From: Erythroxylum novogranatense
Taxonomy: Eukaryota > Streptophyta > Magnoliopsida > Malpighiales > Erythroxylaceae
Direction: 5' to 3'
DNA: 64,000 bases
NCBI GenBank assembly: GCA_029891385.1
Contig: CM057227.1
Coordinates: 56,855,567-56,919,566 of the forward strand
Part shown: positions 21,230 to 33,091 of the stretch, piece after piece
Layout: each line of letters opens with the position of its first letter
How positions within the stretch are numbered: the first letter of the stretch is position 1
Notes under the pieces: model-generated
The model's input: the letters and a program-made list of their open reading frames with translations, nothing else
Database searches by the model: none
What the model was told of the DNA's origin: nothing
Position numbers and translations under genes: made by a program

Positions 21230-22480
21230 CCACGAACAAACACTTGTCACCAGATCGTTAATCTAACCGTGTCCGCTTCACGAAGCAGACAATCCCAAAC
21301 TTTCAGATGAGAAAGATAGGATTTTCTGTTAGTCCATATCTTCATATGGAGTAACATCAATCGCCTGATGGAACTCTGCTTAGCAAGTAAACAAATTGCC
21401 TCGAAAGATATTCCCAAAATCAGTAAAACCTATCATCAATCGCACTATGCCTAACAAGGTTCGATTTCTCCTTTCAGCCACACCATTATGCTGCGACGTG
21501 TAAGGTGGAGTGTACTGAGATAAAATCTCATGATCTTTGAGATAATCCAAAACTGTTGGTGTAAGTATTTTCCACCACGATCAGATCGTAATGTCTTCAT
21601 ACTTTTACCAAGTTAGTTTTCTACTTCATTTTTGAATTATTTGAACTTTTCAAACACTTCAGATTTGTATCTTATCAGATACAGATACCTATATCGTGAA
21701 TAATCACCGATCAAAGTAATGAAGTATAAAATAAAAATAAAAAAACAACCACTTTTGGCATGGATGGACATCGGACCACATACATCCGAATGTATTAGGT
21801 CTAATATTCCATTCACTCGTTCACCCTTTCCTTTAAAGGATAACTTAGTCATCTTGCCTAATAAACAAGATTCGCATGTGTCATATGATTCATAATCAAA
21901 TGACCCTAAACATCCACTCTTATGGAGCTTAGCGATGCGTGTCTCATTTATATGGCCAAGCCGACAATGCCATAAGTAAGTTGATTTTAAATTATCTCAA
22001 TTATGTCTTTTCGCATCATTGATATTCATAATTGGATATGACATATCTAATATGTCAATTCCATTGCATAATGTACGAGTACCATAGAGCATTCCATTCG
22101 AACTAATAGAACAACCATTGCTACTAAAAGTCCAATGGAAACCAGCTCTAATTAAACATAAAACATACAATATGTGCTTTGTTTAAAACAGGTACAAAAT
22201 GTCAATCATCCAATTTGAATGCAAGCCCAGTAAGGAGTAACAAGACATAAGTGCATACGGCTAATGTAGCAACTCTTGCTCCATTACCTGCACGAAAGTC
22301 CAGCCTCCTTTATGAGCTTTCATCGTCCCCGATGCCTCGTGATATCATTTCATATGTATGACCGACATCCGTATCAAATACCGATATGTTTGGATCAGAA
22401 TAGTATTATCCTCAATGACAAACATATTTGAAGAAGTAGAGGCATCCGATGCCTTCTTCGCTTCAAGGACTCGGATAGAT
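21230..22480 (-). pseudogene. copia integrase and protease regions of B, degenerate
   Basis: 21637-21852 reads ILDLIHSDVCGPMSIHAKSG then GDYSRYRYLYLIRYKSEVFE (integrase core start). Around 21450-21560 lies the RNRTLL / HNGVAE region in broken frames. 21850-21990 carries the CESCLLGKM and zinc-binding LWHC region. The protease DTG region near 22370 is not intact in one frame. Confidence 0.75.
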
Positions 22481-22499
22481 TTTACAGCCACTTCTGGTG

Positions 22500-23205
22500 G
22501 CTAGACTTGTCACAATGAAAGCAAAACTTTTGGGGCGCTTTGGTTTTCCTCGATGGCACTTCCTTTGATTTCTTGGCCTTTTCTTCTTTGAACTAGAAGA
22601 AGAAGCATCCACCATTAGCACTTGCTATCTATCTTGATAGCTCGTCTTTCGTTATGAGCGATTGATCACCAGAATTGTTGTGGATATTTAGTTCATCCGA
22701 GAGTTTAACACGAACTGTGAATAACCATTAGACAATCCAACCAGAATTAAGTCTCTACTTAACTCATAATCCATTACAAATCCTAAGACGACCAATCTCT
22801 CAATATAGCCATTCATCTTGTGGTATAACGCATGTTAGCTTGTCCCCTGAGCCATCTTTGTGATGAAGAGAAGCCTCGAGGTCTTGAACCTTTCGACCAA
22901 GCTTACTCATCAAACAGCTCCCTAAGATGAGATACTATAGAGTGAGCATCCATGGACTCGTCTTTCATTGCAGCTCTGGTGACATCAAGACAAGCATAAT
23001 GCAAGTATCCATATCATCGCCCTTAGATGCTTACGATATGCTTTCGATCCTTATCGAAGCATTGACGGCGGTGCATCTCGAAGTGGAACATCTAGACATA
23101 TCCCAGCCCTCGATCTCGAGAACAATTCTCGATTCCTTAGCCAATCAAGAAAATCGGTCCAGAATAGAGAGCGTAAATTCACACTGAAAGAGTTCTTCAA
23201 TCAAC
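22500..23205 (-). pseudogene. copia gag of B, start codon and N-terminal codons lost
   Basis: By alignment to A, the minus strand holds the capsid region in broken frames. The A sequence GAAAATGACT at the start is GAAGAACTC here, so the ATG is gone. About 17 bases covering the MDSNKL codons are missing near 23170. E shows both changes. The lysine-rich tail is near 22560-22620. Confidence 0.75.
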
Positions 23206-25295
23206 CTAAACGCGATAGAGAGAAGGTATAATAGGATAGATATGCCTGCATGATCATAAGGACTTGCATGATATGCATATGGCTCCCACTAGTTTCCTAG
23301 AATCCATAACCCTCTTTACTTAATCCAGAGAAACGATGTGACATAATGTCCTAGTGGGTCGATATCCGACATTGCTAAGAGTGACCTCGAGTTTGCCCAA
23401 CAAGCCACAACTTAGGTCAATCGGTAGGTATCGGTCATACCAATTGCATCATCGATAACCGACATTAAGAATGACCTTGAGGTTAGCTCAACAAGCCACC
23501 TTATGTCTCGGGAGGTATCAGATATACCAATTACATCTTAGACACAACTATCAATCGCTATCAACTTGTTGATGTTTGACTTACATCGGGTATCAACTCT
23601 TTGATCGCGCATACATCCGATGTATGCTACCCAATTTCGCCTCATCCACGCTGACCTTGAGTTTGCTCAACAAACTAACGCTTCTAGTGAAAACCAACCC
23701 ATTAATCCGAAAATCTTATTTTCATGGTTCAACATATCCGTATAGAGTGAGCTTGAGTTTGCCCAACAACCCAACCCTATAAGAACTCGGGTTCTTACCA
23801 TATTAATGGAAGGCGTTAGTTTTCATATTCCGAGGAGGGATTTCAATTCTCGACTCCAAGTGAAGGATTATAGTCGCCAGACTATATGGAATGATTTAGG
23901 TTTCATCAATCACATTGAATCAACTTATAATCATCCATCATCCCACCTATGCATGCCAAGTCGACTTTCATCAAATGCAAGTCGACTTATGCTTCTGCAC
24001 ACACAAGTCCACTTGTATGACACAAGTCCACTTATTTCACTCTGCCTGATGAACAAGTCGACTTATAAGGTACTACAAGTCCACTTTATATCGAGATCCC
24101 TCAACAAGTCGACTTATTCTATGACAAGTCGATTTATCCTAAAATTTCAACAAGTCGATTTATTTCACATACAAGTCGACTTATCCAGGTAAATTTGCTA
24201 AAATCTCTAATCGGCTAATTTCTCAATTAATGCAATTCCAATTCACAACACCTACATACCTAAGGTAATATCTGATAAATTTGATGCCTCAATGAACACT
24301 TCATTGAACTATGAATGCCTTAAATAGTCAAACTATATGAAAAACTTGAAATGAGTCAAAACTCATAAATATCCAAGCAATTTAGGAACACCCAAATTCT
24401 CACCCTAAGCATCTCTAGCTAGCATATACATTATCAAAACTACTTCGGCACTTGTCACATAAATTGTGACGGCCAAAACAAGCAAGAAAATGAAATATAC
24501 TAACAAGACACAAAGGTGATCAATTAGGCATCCGAAAATTCTAGGATAAACAACTTCAAACAATTCAGTTTGGCAATCATACTACATCAAGATAACACAT
24601 TTTTAATCACATTAAAAATGGTGCAAGGCATTAGAACTGAAAAATCACACTCAATCAAGCCAAGCAAAACAGTCCCAACAATTTTCACAAAAATTATCCA
24701 GTTCTGTACATTGCTCGAAATGATCAATGAAAAAATTTCAATAAATCATGAGAAAATTATATAGGTTACTACATGTTCAGAAAATGCTACATGAAGTTTT
24801 TCAGGATTTTAGGCCATCAAAAACTCAGTCAACCTAAATAACAAAACCGATTCAAAATCTGTGTTCATCAGCACAGCAATTCCCAACAGCATAGAATAAA
24901 TTCGTGAATAAATATCCAATCACCTTGAAATCCAATTTCCATGCTCAAAGATATTCACCAACATCTTAGAGACATGTAGGTGAAGGAAAATCCAGAAAAA
25001 GATTTTTCTAGAATTTATTCTCGATTTTATACTACTGCCTGTTCCAGAATTGTTTCACAAAACAGCATCTGTAACCTTAGGGAATTAATTAGAAAAAGTA
25101 TATCAAATCAAATCGATAAATTCTGAAAATTCATAGACATATTCTCTAACATGTTATGAACATTTCTGGGCAGAAAAATTTCGAAAACCCTATCTCTATA
25201 GCAATTCGAAATCTGGGTAGTACACATGCATCAACATCAACAGCACTTAGGGTTTCTGATCTAGCTTAGGTTTTAGCTTCATACGGATACCGACG
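23206..25295 (-). other. untranslated leader of copia B
   Basis: Same order as in A, reversed: hairpin units (23.4-23.8 kb), palindrome array (23958-24182), AT-rich part (24.3-25.2 kb). No supported ORF. Confidence 0.7.
23958..24182. repeat. AAGTCGACTT array in the leader of B
   Basis: About ten sites; five are perfect and five are one-base variants (AAGTCCACTT three times, AAGTCGATTT twice). Site spacing is about 18-34 bases. Confidence 0.9.
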
Positions 25296-25307
25296 CCTCG
25301 ATACCAC
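25296..25307 (-). other. primer binding site of B, mutated
   Basis: On the plus strand GCCTCGATACCAC stands where E has GCTCTGATACCAC. The CTG of the tRNA-iMet complement is contracted to CG, so primer pairing would be weakened if this reflects the real sequence. Confidence 0.7.
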
Positions 25308-27227
25308 TGTGGGAAAATCCCGGGAGGTACATCACATGTACCGGCAGAGGAAAACAAAAATTTTGGTTCCCGGGACCTTCCCGAACCCAGGATCCAGGTA
25401 TCCGTATGAAGACATCAACCTAAATAGCCAATAGAGACTATCTCTAAAGGTGATCCACGCAGAGATCAGAAAACCTAACCGGGTCAAACCCCTTTGACCC
25501 GGGAATAGCTAGAACAGATTAAAGCCTGCTAGAGCCTACCTCTGTCCTGGAGAGCTTGAATTGAACGTTGGAACACTTGGAGAAGTAGAGAAGAAATGAT
25601 GATGCCTTTAGGAAGAAAGAAGAATGAAAACTCATTTTCACCTTATTCTTAACACTTAAGGAAATCTCCTTTTCTCCTTGGCATGACCGTCGACCTCCAC
25701 CCTTCTTCAGCAAGCTTTTTTATATCTTTTTAACAATTAAAAAGACTATATCTAAGAAGCAAACAAGTGGAGGGCTTTATGGCCATTCATTTCATTAACC
25801 AAACTTTGAAAAAGTCAAAGCTTATCCTTCTCACACAATCCAACGTGCACACTTATAAATTTATATATATTAATTAATTATTTACTTAATTAATTAATAT
25901 ATATAATTTCTAAAGTATCCACCAAACTGGGTCGGTCCTACCGCCTACGGGCCCCAAAGGTCAAACAAATTCAAAACCTTTCTTAGCAATATTGATGTCG
26001 CGATCTCATCGGACATATCCCAATCCCATCGGGATCCATTTAATCCTAATGCTCTCCATAATTGGAACTCGTCTAATTACTATTTTACAGATTCTCCGAG
26101 ACACTCTTAAGCGTGTGACCCTTTAGGCTCCGGTTATGTTGGCCACTTAGATTAACAATTAATCGAGCAAGTCATGAGCGGTATCTAGCAACACATCATG
26201 ACCCCAATTGACCGAAAAGTAATCGGTTTGATGTATTCATCACGAACGAGATCACAAACCCTTCCATAGACAATTACTGCGTAATTCGTCCTTTCACCAT
26301 CCTATACCCACTTGGTTATGAGTATGGTCAGTGTCAACTCTCACTAGATCGAGTCTAGCCCAGTGATAACAGCTCTCGCCCTAGACTCATTACTCTATAT
26401 GTCCATGAAGACACTCTTCATGACATATTCACTCGCCGAGATTTACAAGTAATGATCCCGACAAGAGGCCGTGGTATCTCCTCTGTTAATCCGTAAGTGG
26501 TGAATCCTTTATTGGCTACTCAATTATCTTCGAATACCTCAAACTGTACTCCAAGCACCACCACCATGAGTTACCTCCGAAGGCAACAAGGAATGGAGTC
26601 AGTACGTGATCAAGATCAAGATATCCTTGAGTACCTCAAGTCTAAGGATACTTGCACCATTGCTATGATGAGATTATCACCGACACTAGATAAGATATCC
26701 ATGTGATGATCTCATGGCGTGTCATCCAATGAACCTACTACCGCTAGTAAGCATCCACATGTCAACTCTAAATATCTCATATTTACGGTTTCGAGATCCA
26801 CCGCTGATCCAATCAAGGAATATGACATGTGTTAGTCTATCCGGATTAATGATGTCAAGTCTCATTAATCCTATGACTAGGAGAATTTAGATATTGACAT
26901 AATTGCACATGATAGGAATCTCGTGAGTATGATCACATCATAATTTCCTTCATGCTATGTCATATATCATGGACTTCATTAATCGATTAAAGATCCAATC
27001 AATTCATAAACAATGTTCATGAACATCAAATTAATGAATTATGCCTTCTCTTTATTTATTCATTCATCGCATCGACCGTGAATAAAACGCGCTAAAGGGA
27101 TTGCCTTTAGGGCACAAATAAACGATCAGATCCTTGAATAAGTCGACTTATCCAATGTACAAGTCGACTTATCGGTTTTTCAAGAACAAGTCGACTTATC
27201 AAGAGTACAAGTCGACTTATACTTACA
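25308..27227 (-). repeat. 5' LTR of copia B
   Basis: Partner of 17603-19518. It contains the four-palindrome array at 27140-27218 and the conserved TTAATTAA/TA block near 25865-25910. Differences from its partner are mostly one- or two-base gaps, many at CAG/CTG (for example ACAGATTCTCC here, ACGATTCTCC there). Confidence 0.93.
27140..27218. repeat. four AAGTCGACTT palindromes at the start of the 5' LTR of B
   Basis: Same four-site layout as 19429-19509. Confidence 0.95.
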
Positions 27228-27232
27228 TACAT

Positions 27233-27550
27233 TGCCGCTTGAGCATAGCGAAAGCGATTTGGATCGAAGTTCATTCTTGAACTAGGTATGGTTCCTAGCG
27301 GTGATGGGCCCATCTGATTGTATTGTGACAACAATGGGGCTATTATGCAGCGAAAAACCAAGGTCTCATCAACGATCCAAACACGTACTCAGATATCATC
27401 ATCGATCGTAGAGATCATAGGGCGAGGTGATGTCCAGATCGAGAGAATTCCCACCAAGCAGAATATTGCTGATCCGTTGACAAAGCCATTATCACAAAAG
27501 AGTTTTGATTCTCATGTACTAGATATCAAGGCGATTGGCTTTAGGTTAAG
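27233..27550 (+). pseudogene. copia RNase H of A, part after insertion B
   Basis: The frame resumes after TACAT with the family sequence that follows EEEYIAA, then LYCDNNGAIMQ (27310-27350) and IVEIIGRGDVQIERIPTKQN with IADPLTKPLSQKSF at 27318-27569. ADPLTKPL is the standard copia RNase H end. The first 80 bases contain stops. Confidence 0.88.
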
Positions 27551-27558
27551 TGGGAGAT
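27549..27558 (+). other. polypurine tract of A
   Basis: AGTGGGAGAT is directly followed by the LTR start TGTTAGAG. The same tract precedes the LTRs of B, C and E on their strand. Confidence 0.85.
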
Positions 27559-29361
27559 TGTTAGAGTAGTGCCCTGAAGGCAATCGCCTTTAGCGCATTT
27601 TGTACAAAGTTGTGTACATACTTTATGAATAAATAAAGAAAGGCATATTTCATTAATTTGATGTTCATTATTTATGAATGGATATTGATCAATAAGCAAA
27701 TTAATGAAGTCCATGATATATGACATAGCATGAAGGAAATTGTGATGTGATCATACTCTGAGATTCCCGCATGTGCAATTATGTCAAGATTCAAATTGTC
27801 CCGGTCATAGGATTACCGAGACCGGACATCGGTAATCCGAGAGACTAGACATCTCAAGCTCCTTGATTTGATCAGCGAGGATCTCGTGTCGTAAAATATG
27901 AGATATTTAGGGTTGAGATGTGGATGCTTACTAGAGGTAGTAAGTACATTGGATGACTCTTATGAGAACATCACATGGATGTTCTATTCTAATGTCGATG
28001 ATAATCTCATCATAGCAATGGTGTAAGTATCCTTAGACTCAGGTGCTCAAGGATATCTTGGATATCGATTACGCTTTGACTCCATTCCTTGTTGTCTTAC
28101 GTGATCGCCATAGGGTGGTGATTGATACACTTGAGGTATTCAAGGGAATTGAGTAGCCAATAGAAAATTCACCACTTTTGTGATAGCGAAGATGATACCC
28201 ATGACCTCTTGTCGTGGTCATTACTCAAGTCTCGTCGAGCATATATGTCATGAAGAATGTCTTCATTGACATATAAAGTAATGACTCCCAAAGACGAGAA
28301 CTGAAATCACTTGACTAGATTTGACATAGTCATCTAGTAAGAGTTGACACATTGCCCATACTCATAACCAAGTGGGGTATAGCATGGTGAAAGGACTAAT
28401 TGCACAGTAATTGTATATGGAAAGGTTCGTGATATGGTTCATGATGAATACATGTTCATTCGTCAAACCAATTACTTTCCGTCAATTGGGGTCATAATGT
28501 GTTGCTAGATACCGCTTCATGACTTGCTCAGATTAAGTGTTAATCTAAGTGGCCAACATAACCGGGAACCTAATGGGTAACACGCATAAGAGTGTCTCGG
28601 AGAATTCATAAATTAGTTTTGGATAGAGTTCCAATATATGGAGAGCAAACGGACTAAATGGATCCCGATAAGATCGTGATATGTCTCGATGAGATCGCGA
28701 CATCGATATTGCTGAAAACGCTGGGGTTTTCCCATATTGGGACCCTAGAGGCGGTAGAGACCGACCCAGTGTGATCGACCACTTCAGCATTTATTTATAT
28801 ATATATATATAATTAATTAAATAATTAATTAATTAATGTATATATATATGTACACGTTGAAAGGAGAAGAAGTTTCTCCATTTTTGCTTCGTCATCAATT
28901 CATTTAATGACTAAAAACAAAATAGCAAAGGAGAAAGATGAGGATCATCGTGGCTGATTAAGAATCGAAGGAAAATGAAAGAGTTTCTTCTCCTTCATTG
29001 AAGTTCTTCGTGGGTTTTGCAAGAAAGAAGAAAAAGGGTTTTCATCTTTCAAGCTTTCCATCATCTCTTCATCCTTCAAGGCTTCTTCATCTCCTCTCCA
29101 TCGTTAATCATAGCTCTCCAAGGACAAAGGTAAGAGCTAGCACTCTTTAATTTGTTCTAGTTATTCCCGGGTCAAAGGGTTTGTCCCGGTTAGGTTCTCC
29201 GGTCTCTGCGTGGATACCGTTAGAGACGGTCTCCTTTGGCCGTTATGGTTTGAGTTTGTTGTATAGACACATGGATCCTGGCTTTCGGGAAGGTCCCAGA
29301 ACAAAAAAATTTTGTTTTCCGCACCGTGGGCATATGATGCTCATACCGGGATTTTCCTACA
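27559..29361 (+). repeat. 3' LTR of copia A
   Basis: Starts TGTTAGAGTAGTGCCC and ends GGGATTTTCCTACA before ATAAC. It is 28 bases shorter than the 5' LTR, mostly through small gaps. ORF 29181-29717 on the plus strand begins in this LTR and only by chance reads into the Helitron. Confidence 0.95.
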
Positions 29362-29366
29362 ATAAC

Positions 29367-29893
29367 AATGTAGCTTTCACTTCCTATGGAGCCAGATATG
29401 ATCGTGACCTGACAAAAAACACAATGGGAGTTTATACATTCCGTGTTCAAGGACAAGTTTACCATTTCCTTGGCAGTTTAGTGCCGACAAGCAATAAAGT
29501 ATCTGGAATCCAACTTCATTTCTTTGATACCGATGAAGAACTACAACAAAGGGTGAGCAGTTCTGATAAACTTTGTGAAAGTACATTGAAGCTGATTATG
29601 ACAATTCTTGAAGATAACCCTTATGCTAGGTTCTTTCGTCGTCTTAAAGATATTCCTTCCCATGAAAATCACGAAATTGTTCTGAGATGTTATCCGGGTC
29701 TTGATCAGCGCGTTTAAAATCTTCCTATTGCATCACAAGTAGCTGCTATATGGACTGAAACTGATGATGAACAGCATGATAAATCTCCTCATATCCAATT
29801 CTACAGTCACTCAACTCCCAGCTATAGAATTCGATCTTATTATGCATGCTACGACCCGCTTCAATACCCACTTCTGTTTCCACGGGGTGAATC
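29367..29893 (+). pseudogene. Helitron helicase-like N-terminal exon, part 2
   Basis: The frame continues VAFTSYGARYDRDLTKNTMG, VYTFRVQGQVYHFLGSLVPT and SGIQLHFFDTDEEL, all typical of the Helitron N-terminal region. A TAA at 29715-29717 breaks it after YPGLDQRV. Past the stop IASQVAAIWTETDDEQ and YACYDPLQYPLLFPRGE continue in the same frame. It is cut at 29893 by copia C (GAATC at 29889-29893) and resumes at 45538. Confidence 0.9.
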
Positions 29894-31795
29894 TGTAGGA
29901 AAATCCCGGTGTGAGCATCACATGCCCACGGTGCGGAAAACAAAAATTTTTATTCCGGGACCTTCCCGAAAGCCAGGATCCATGTGACTATATAACAAAG
30001 TCAAACCAAAACGACCAAAGGAGACCGCCTCTAACGGTATCCACGCAGAGATCGGAGAACCTAACCGGACAAACCTTTGACCTCGGAATAGCTAGAACAA
30101 ATTAAAGACTGCTAGATCTTACCTTTGTTCTTGGAGAGCTATGGAAAACGATGAAGAAAACAACTTGCTTGGAGAAGGAGAAGAGCTAAACGATGATGAA
30201 GAGAGGATGATGAGAAATCAAATTTCTTTTCTTCTAATTCAACCAACCACCACACTCATCTTCACCATTTCATTTTGTCTTCTTACCATTTAATGTAAAG
30301 ATGACAAGGCAAAGATGGAAGCTTCTTTTGCCATCCACGTTAGCTACTTTATATATATATATATAAAGTTTAAGATAAAGCTTCCTCCTCTCCTTCCATC
30401 GTATGGCATATATATATATATTAATTAATTAATTTTTAATTAATTAATTATATATATATATAAATAAATGTCAAGTGGTCCAACACACTAGGGGTCGGTC
30501 CTACCGGCCATCGGGTCCCTGCATGGGAAAACCCCGAAATGTTTTTCAGCAATATCGATGTCTCGATCTCATCGGGACATATCTCGATCTTATCGGTATG
30601 GGAAAAACCCCCGAAAAAGTTTTTCAGCAATATCGATGTCGCGATCTCATCGGGACATATCTCGATCTTTTCAGGATCCATTTAATCCGATTGCTCTCCA
30701 TTTATTGGATCTCTGTCTAAAACTATTTTACGAGTTCTCCGAGACACTCTTATGCGTGTGACCCATTAAGTTCTCGGTTATGTTGGCCACTTAGATCAAC
30801 ACTTAATCTAAGCAAGTCATGAGCGGTATCTAGCAACACATCATGACCCCTAATTGACCGGAAAGTAATTGGTTTGACGAATGAACATGTATTCATCATG
30901 AACCATTTCACGAACCTTTCCATAGACAATTACCGTGCAATTCGTCCTTTCACCATGTTATATCCCACTTGGATATGAGTATGGGCAAAGTGTCAACTCT
31001 TACTAGACTGACTACGTCAAATCTAGTCCAAGTGATTTCAGTTCTTATCCTGGGACTCATTACTTAATATGTCAATGAAGACACTTTTCACGACATATGT
31101 ACTCGATCGAGATTTCAAGTAATGACCTCGATAAGAGGCCATGGGTATCATCTTCTGCTATCACAGAAGTGGTGAATTCTCTATTGGCTACTCAATTACC
31201 TTCGAATACCTAAAACTGTACCCAAGCACCACCCTACAAGCGACCTTTGTAAGGCAACAAGGAATGGAGTCAAAGCACGTAATCAAGATCCCGATATCCT
31301 CGAGTACCTCAAGTCTAAGGATACTGCACCATTGCTATGATAAGATTATCACTGACATTAGAATAGGACATCCATGTGATGATCTCATAGCAGGTCATCC
31401 AATGTACTTACTACCTCTAGTAAGCATCCACATCTCAACCCTAAATATCTCATATTTACAGTTTCTGAGATCCACCGCTGATCAAATCAAGGAGCTTGAG
31501 ATGTGCTAGTCTTTCCGGATTACGATGTCCAGCCTCAAGAATCCTATGACTAGGGATAATTTAGATATCGACATAATTGCACATGATAGGAATCTCAGAG
31601 TATGATCACATCATAATTTCCTTCATGCTATGTCATATATCAAGGACTTCATTAATTTGCTTATAGATCAATATCCATTCATAAATAATGAAAATCAAAT
31701 TAATGAAATATGTCTTTCTTTATCAATTTATAAAGAATGTACACAATTTTGTACAAAACGCTTAAAGGTGATTGCCTTTAGGCACTACTCTAACA
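29894..31795 (-). repeat. 3' LTR of copia C, with an internal 75-bp duplication
   Basis: Plus-strand left end TGTAGGAAAATCCCGG, right end GGCACTACTCTAACA. At 30523-30670 a block of about 75 bases (ATGGGAAAA..CCCGAAA..TTTTTCAGCAATATCGATGT) occurs twice in tandem. The 5' LTR has it once, which explains most of the 55-base length difference. Confidence 0.93.
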
Positions 31796-33091
31796 ATCTC
31801 CCACTTGACCTAAAGCCAATCGCTTTGATATCTAATACCATAAAGTAGTACATGAGAATCAAAACTCTTATGTGACAATGGCTTTGTCAATGATCAGCAA
31901 TATTCGCTCGTGGAATTCTTCAGATTCGCACATCACCTCGACCAATGATCTCCGATCGTGATATCTCTGAGTACGTGTTTGGATCGTTGATGAGACCTTG
32001 GTTCCTTCGCTGAATAGCCCCATTGTTGTCACAATACAACCGTATGAGCCCATCATCGCTAGAACCACACCAAGTTCGAAATGAACTTCGATCCAAACCG
32101 CTTCTTTCTGCGTCTGAAACGACAATGTACTCGCCTCGGTCGTTGAATCAACAAATGTCTCTTGTTTGGAACTCTTCCAACCGATCGCCCGCCGCTCAAA
32201 GGTGAATATGTAACTTGATTGGGATTTGGAATCATCCTTATCAGATTGAAAACGGGCATCTGTATACCCGCTCACTTTGAGATCTCCATCTCCATATATC
32301 AAGAAAACATCCTTAGTCCTTCGTAAGTACTTCAGATATTCTTGACACCACCCAAAGGACGCCACCAGATCCGATTGGTATCTGCTCGTAACACTTAGAG
32401 CATATGATACATCGGGTCTCATACAAAGCATTGCGTATATGATAGATCCTACCGCAGATGCATACAGGATCATATCCATGCACATCCTCTCATCTTGTGT
32501 CTTAGGACACATAGATTTCTAGAGTGTTATCCCATGAGTGATGGGAAGGTACCCTCTCTTGGATTGTTCCATGCTAAACCTCTTTAGCATCTTGTCTATG
32601 TACGTTGATTGTGAAAGACCAAGCAATCTTTTTGATCTATCTCTATAAATCTTTATCCCAAGGATATAAGTTGCTTCACCAAGGTCTTTCATGACAAATT
32701 GTTTGGATAACCAAATCTTCACTGATTGTACCATCAAGACATCGTTTCCTAGTAATAATATGTCATCTACAAATAGCACAAGGAATACGATTGCGGTCCC
32801 ATCAACCTTCTTATATACACAGTGTTCATCCGGATTTTGTGAGAAACCAAACTCTTTGATTACCTCATCAAAACGGATATTCCAACTCCTGGATGCTTGC
32901 TTCAATCCATAGATGGATTTTTGAAGCTTGCATACCTTTTCGCCATCATAGGAGATGAAGCCCTCAGGTTGTGTCATATACACATCCTTAGTTAGATTTC
33001 CGTTTAGGAAAGTTGTCTTCACATCCATTTGCCATATCTCATAATCATAATGAGTGGCAATGGCTAGGAGTATTCTAATGGATTTAAGCAT
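31796..33091 (-). pseudogene. copia reverse transcriptase and RNase H of C, nearly open
   Basis: 32519-33091 (190 residues) carries DVKTTFLNGNLTKDVYMTQP, KLQKSIYGLKQASRSWNIRF and the catalytic LFVDDILLLGND (phenylalanine for the usual tyrosine). A single stop (TAG, 32519-32521) separates it from 31868-32512 (214 residues), which continues with RPDVSYALSVTSRYQSD, SGYTDARFQSDKDDS and GWKSSKQETFVDSTTEA. The RNase H end is frame-damaged near 32050-32100. This is the most complete RT in the window and a good reference for the family. Confidence 0.88.

Larger units (their letters stand above)
17603..27227 (-). mobile_element. copia element B, complete but defective, TSD TACAT
   Basis: LTRs lie at 17603-19518 (3' LTR) and 25308-27227 (5' LTR), with TACAT on both sides. 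It interrupts the RNase H frame of A. The two LTRs are near-identical, so insertion is recent relative to A. Coding remnants on the minus strand run gag, protease, integrase, RT, RNase H. It shares with E the AAGTCGACTT-led LTR and the same deletions in gag and RT. It cannot encode functional proteins, yet it has clean ends. Confidence 0.93.
10110..29366 (+). mobile_element. copia element A with both target duplications (ATAAC)
   Basis: ATAAC stands at 10110-10114 and at 29362-29366, framing an element that runs 10115-29361. Removing the element and one duplication rejoins the Helitron frame (VRTYNN to VAFTSYGARYD), which proves the insertion site. The element has two LTRs, a tRNA-iMet primer site, gag, protease, integrase, RT and RNase H in copia order (integrase before RT) and a polypurine tract. 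The tract from 17603 to 27227 is a second copia element (B) inserted in the RNase H region. A itself carries frameshifts in the gag tail, protease, integrase and RT. Confidence 0.93.

Noticed and set aside
27318..27569. An independent gene at 27.3 kb
   Set aside because: It is the RNase H tail of copia A, displaced by insertion B.
29181..29717. A 178-residue plus-strand ORF as one protein
   Set aside because: The first third is LTR sequence of A; only the part after 29367 is Helitron coding.
30448..30761. Overlapping ORFs on both strands with matching motifs
   Set aside because: They arise from the LTR of C and its 75-bp duplication.
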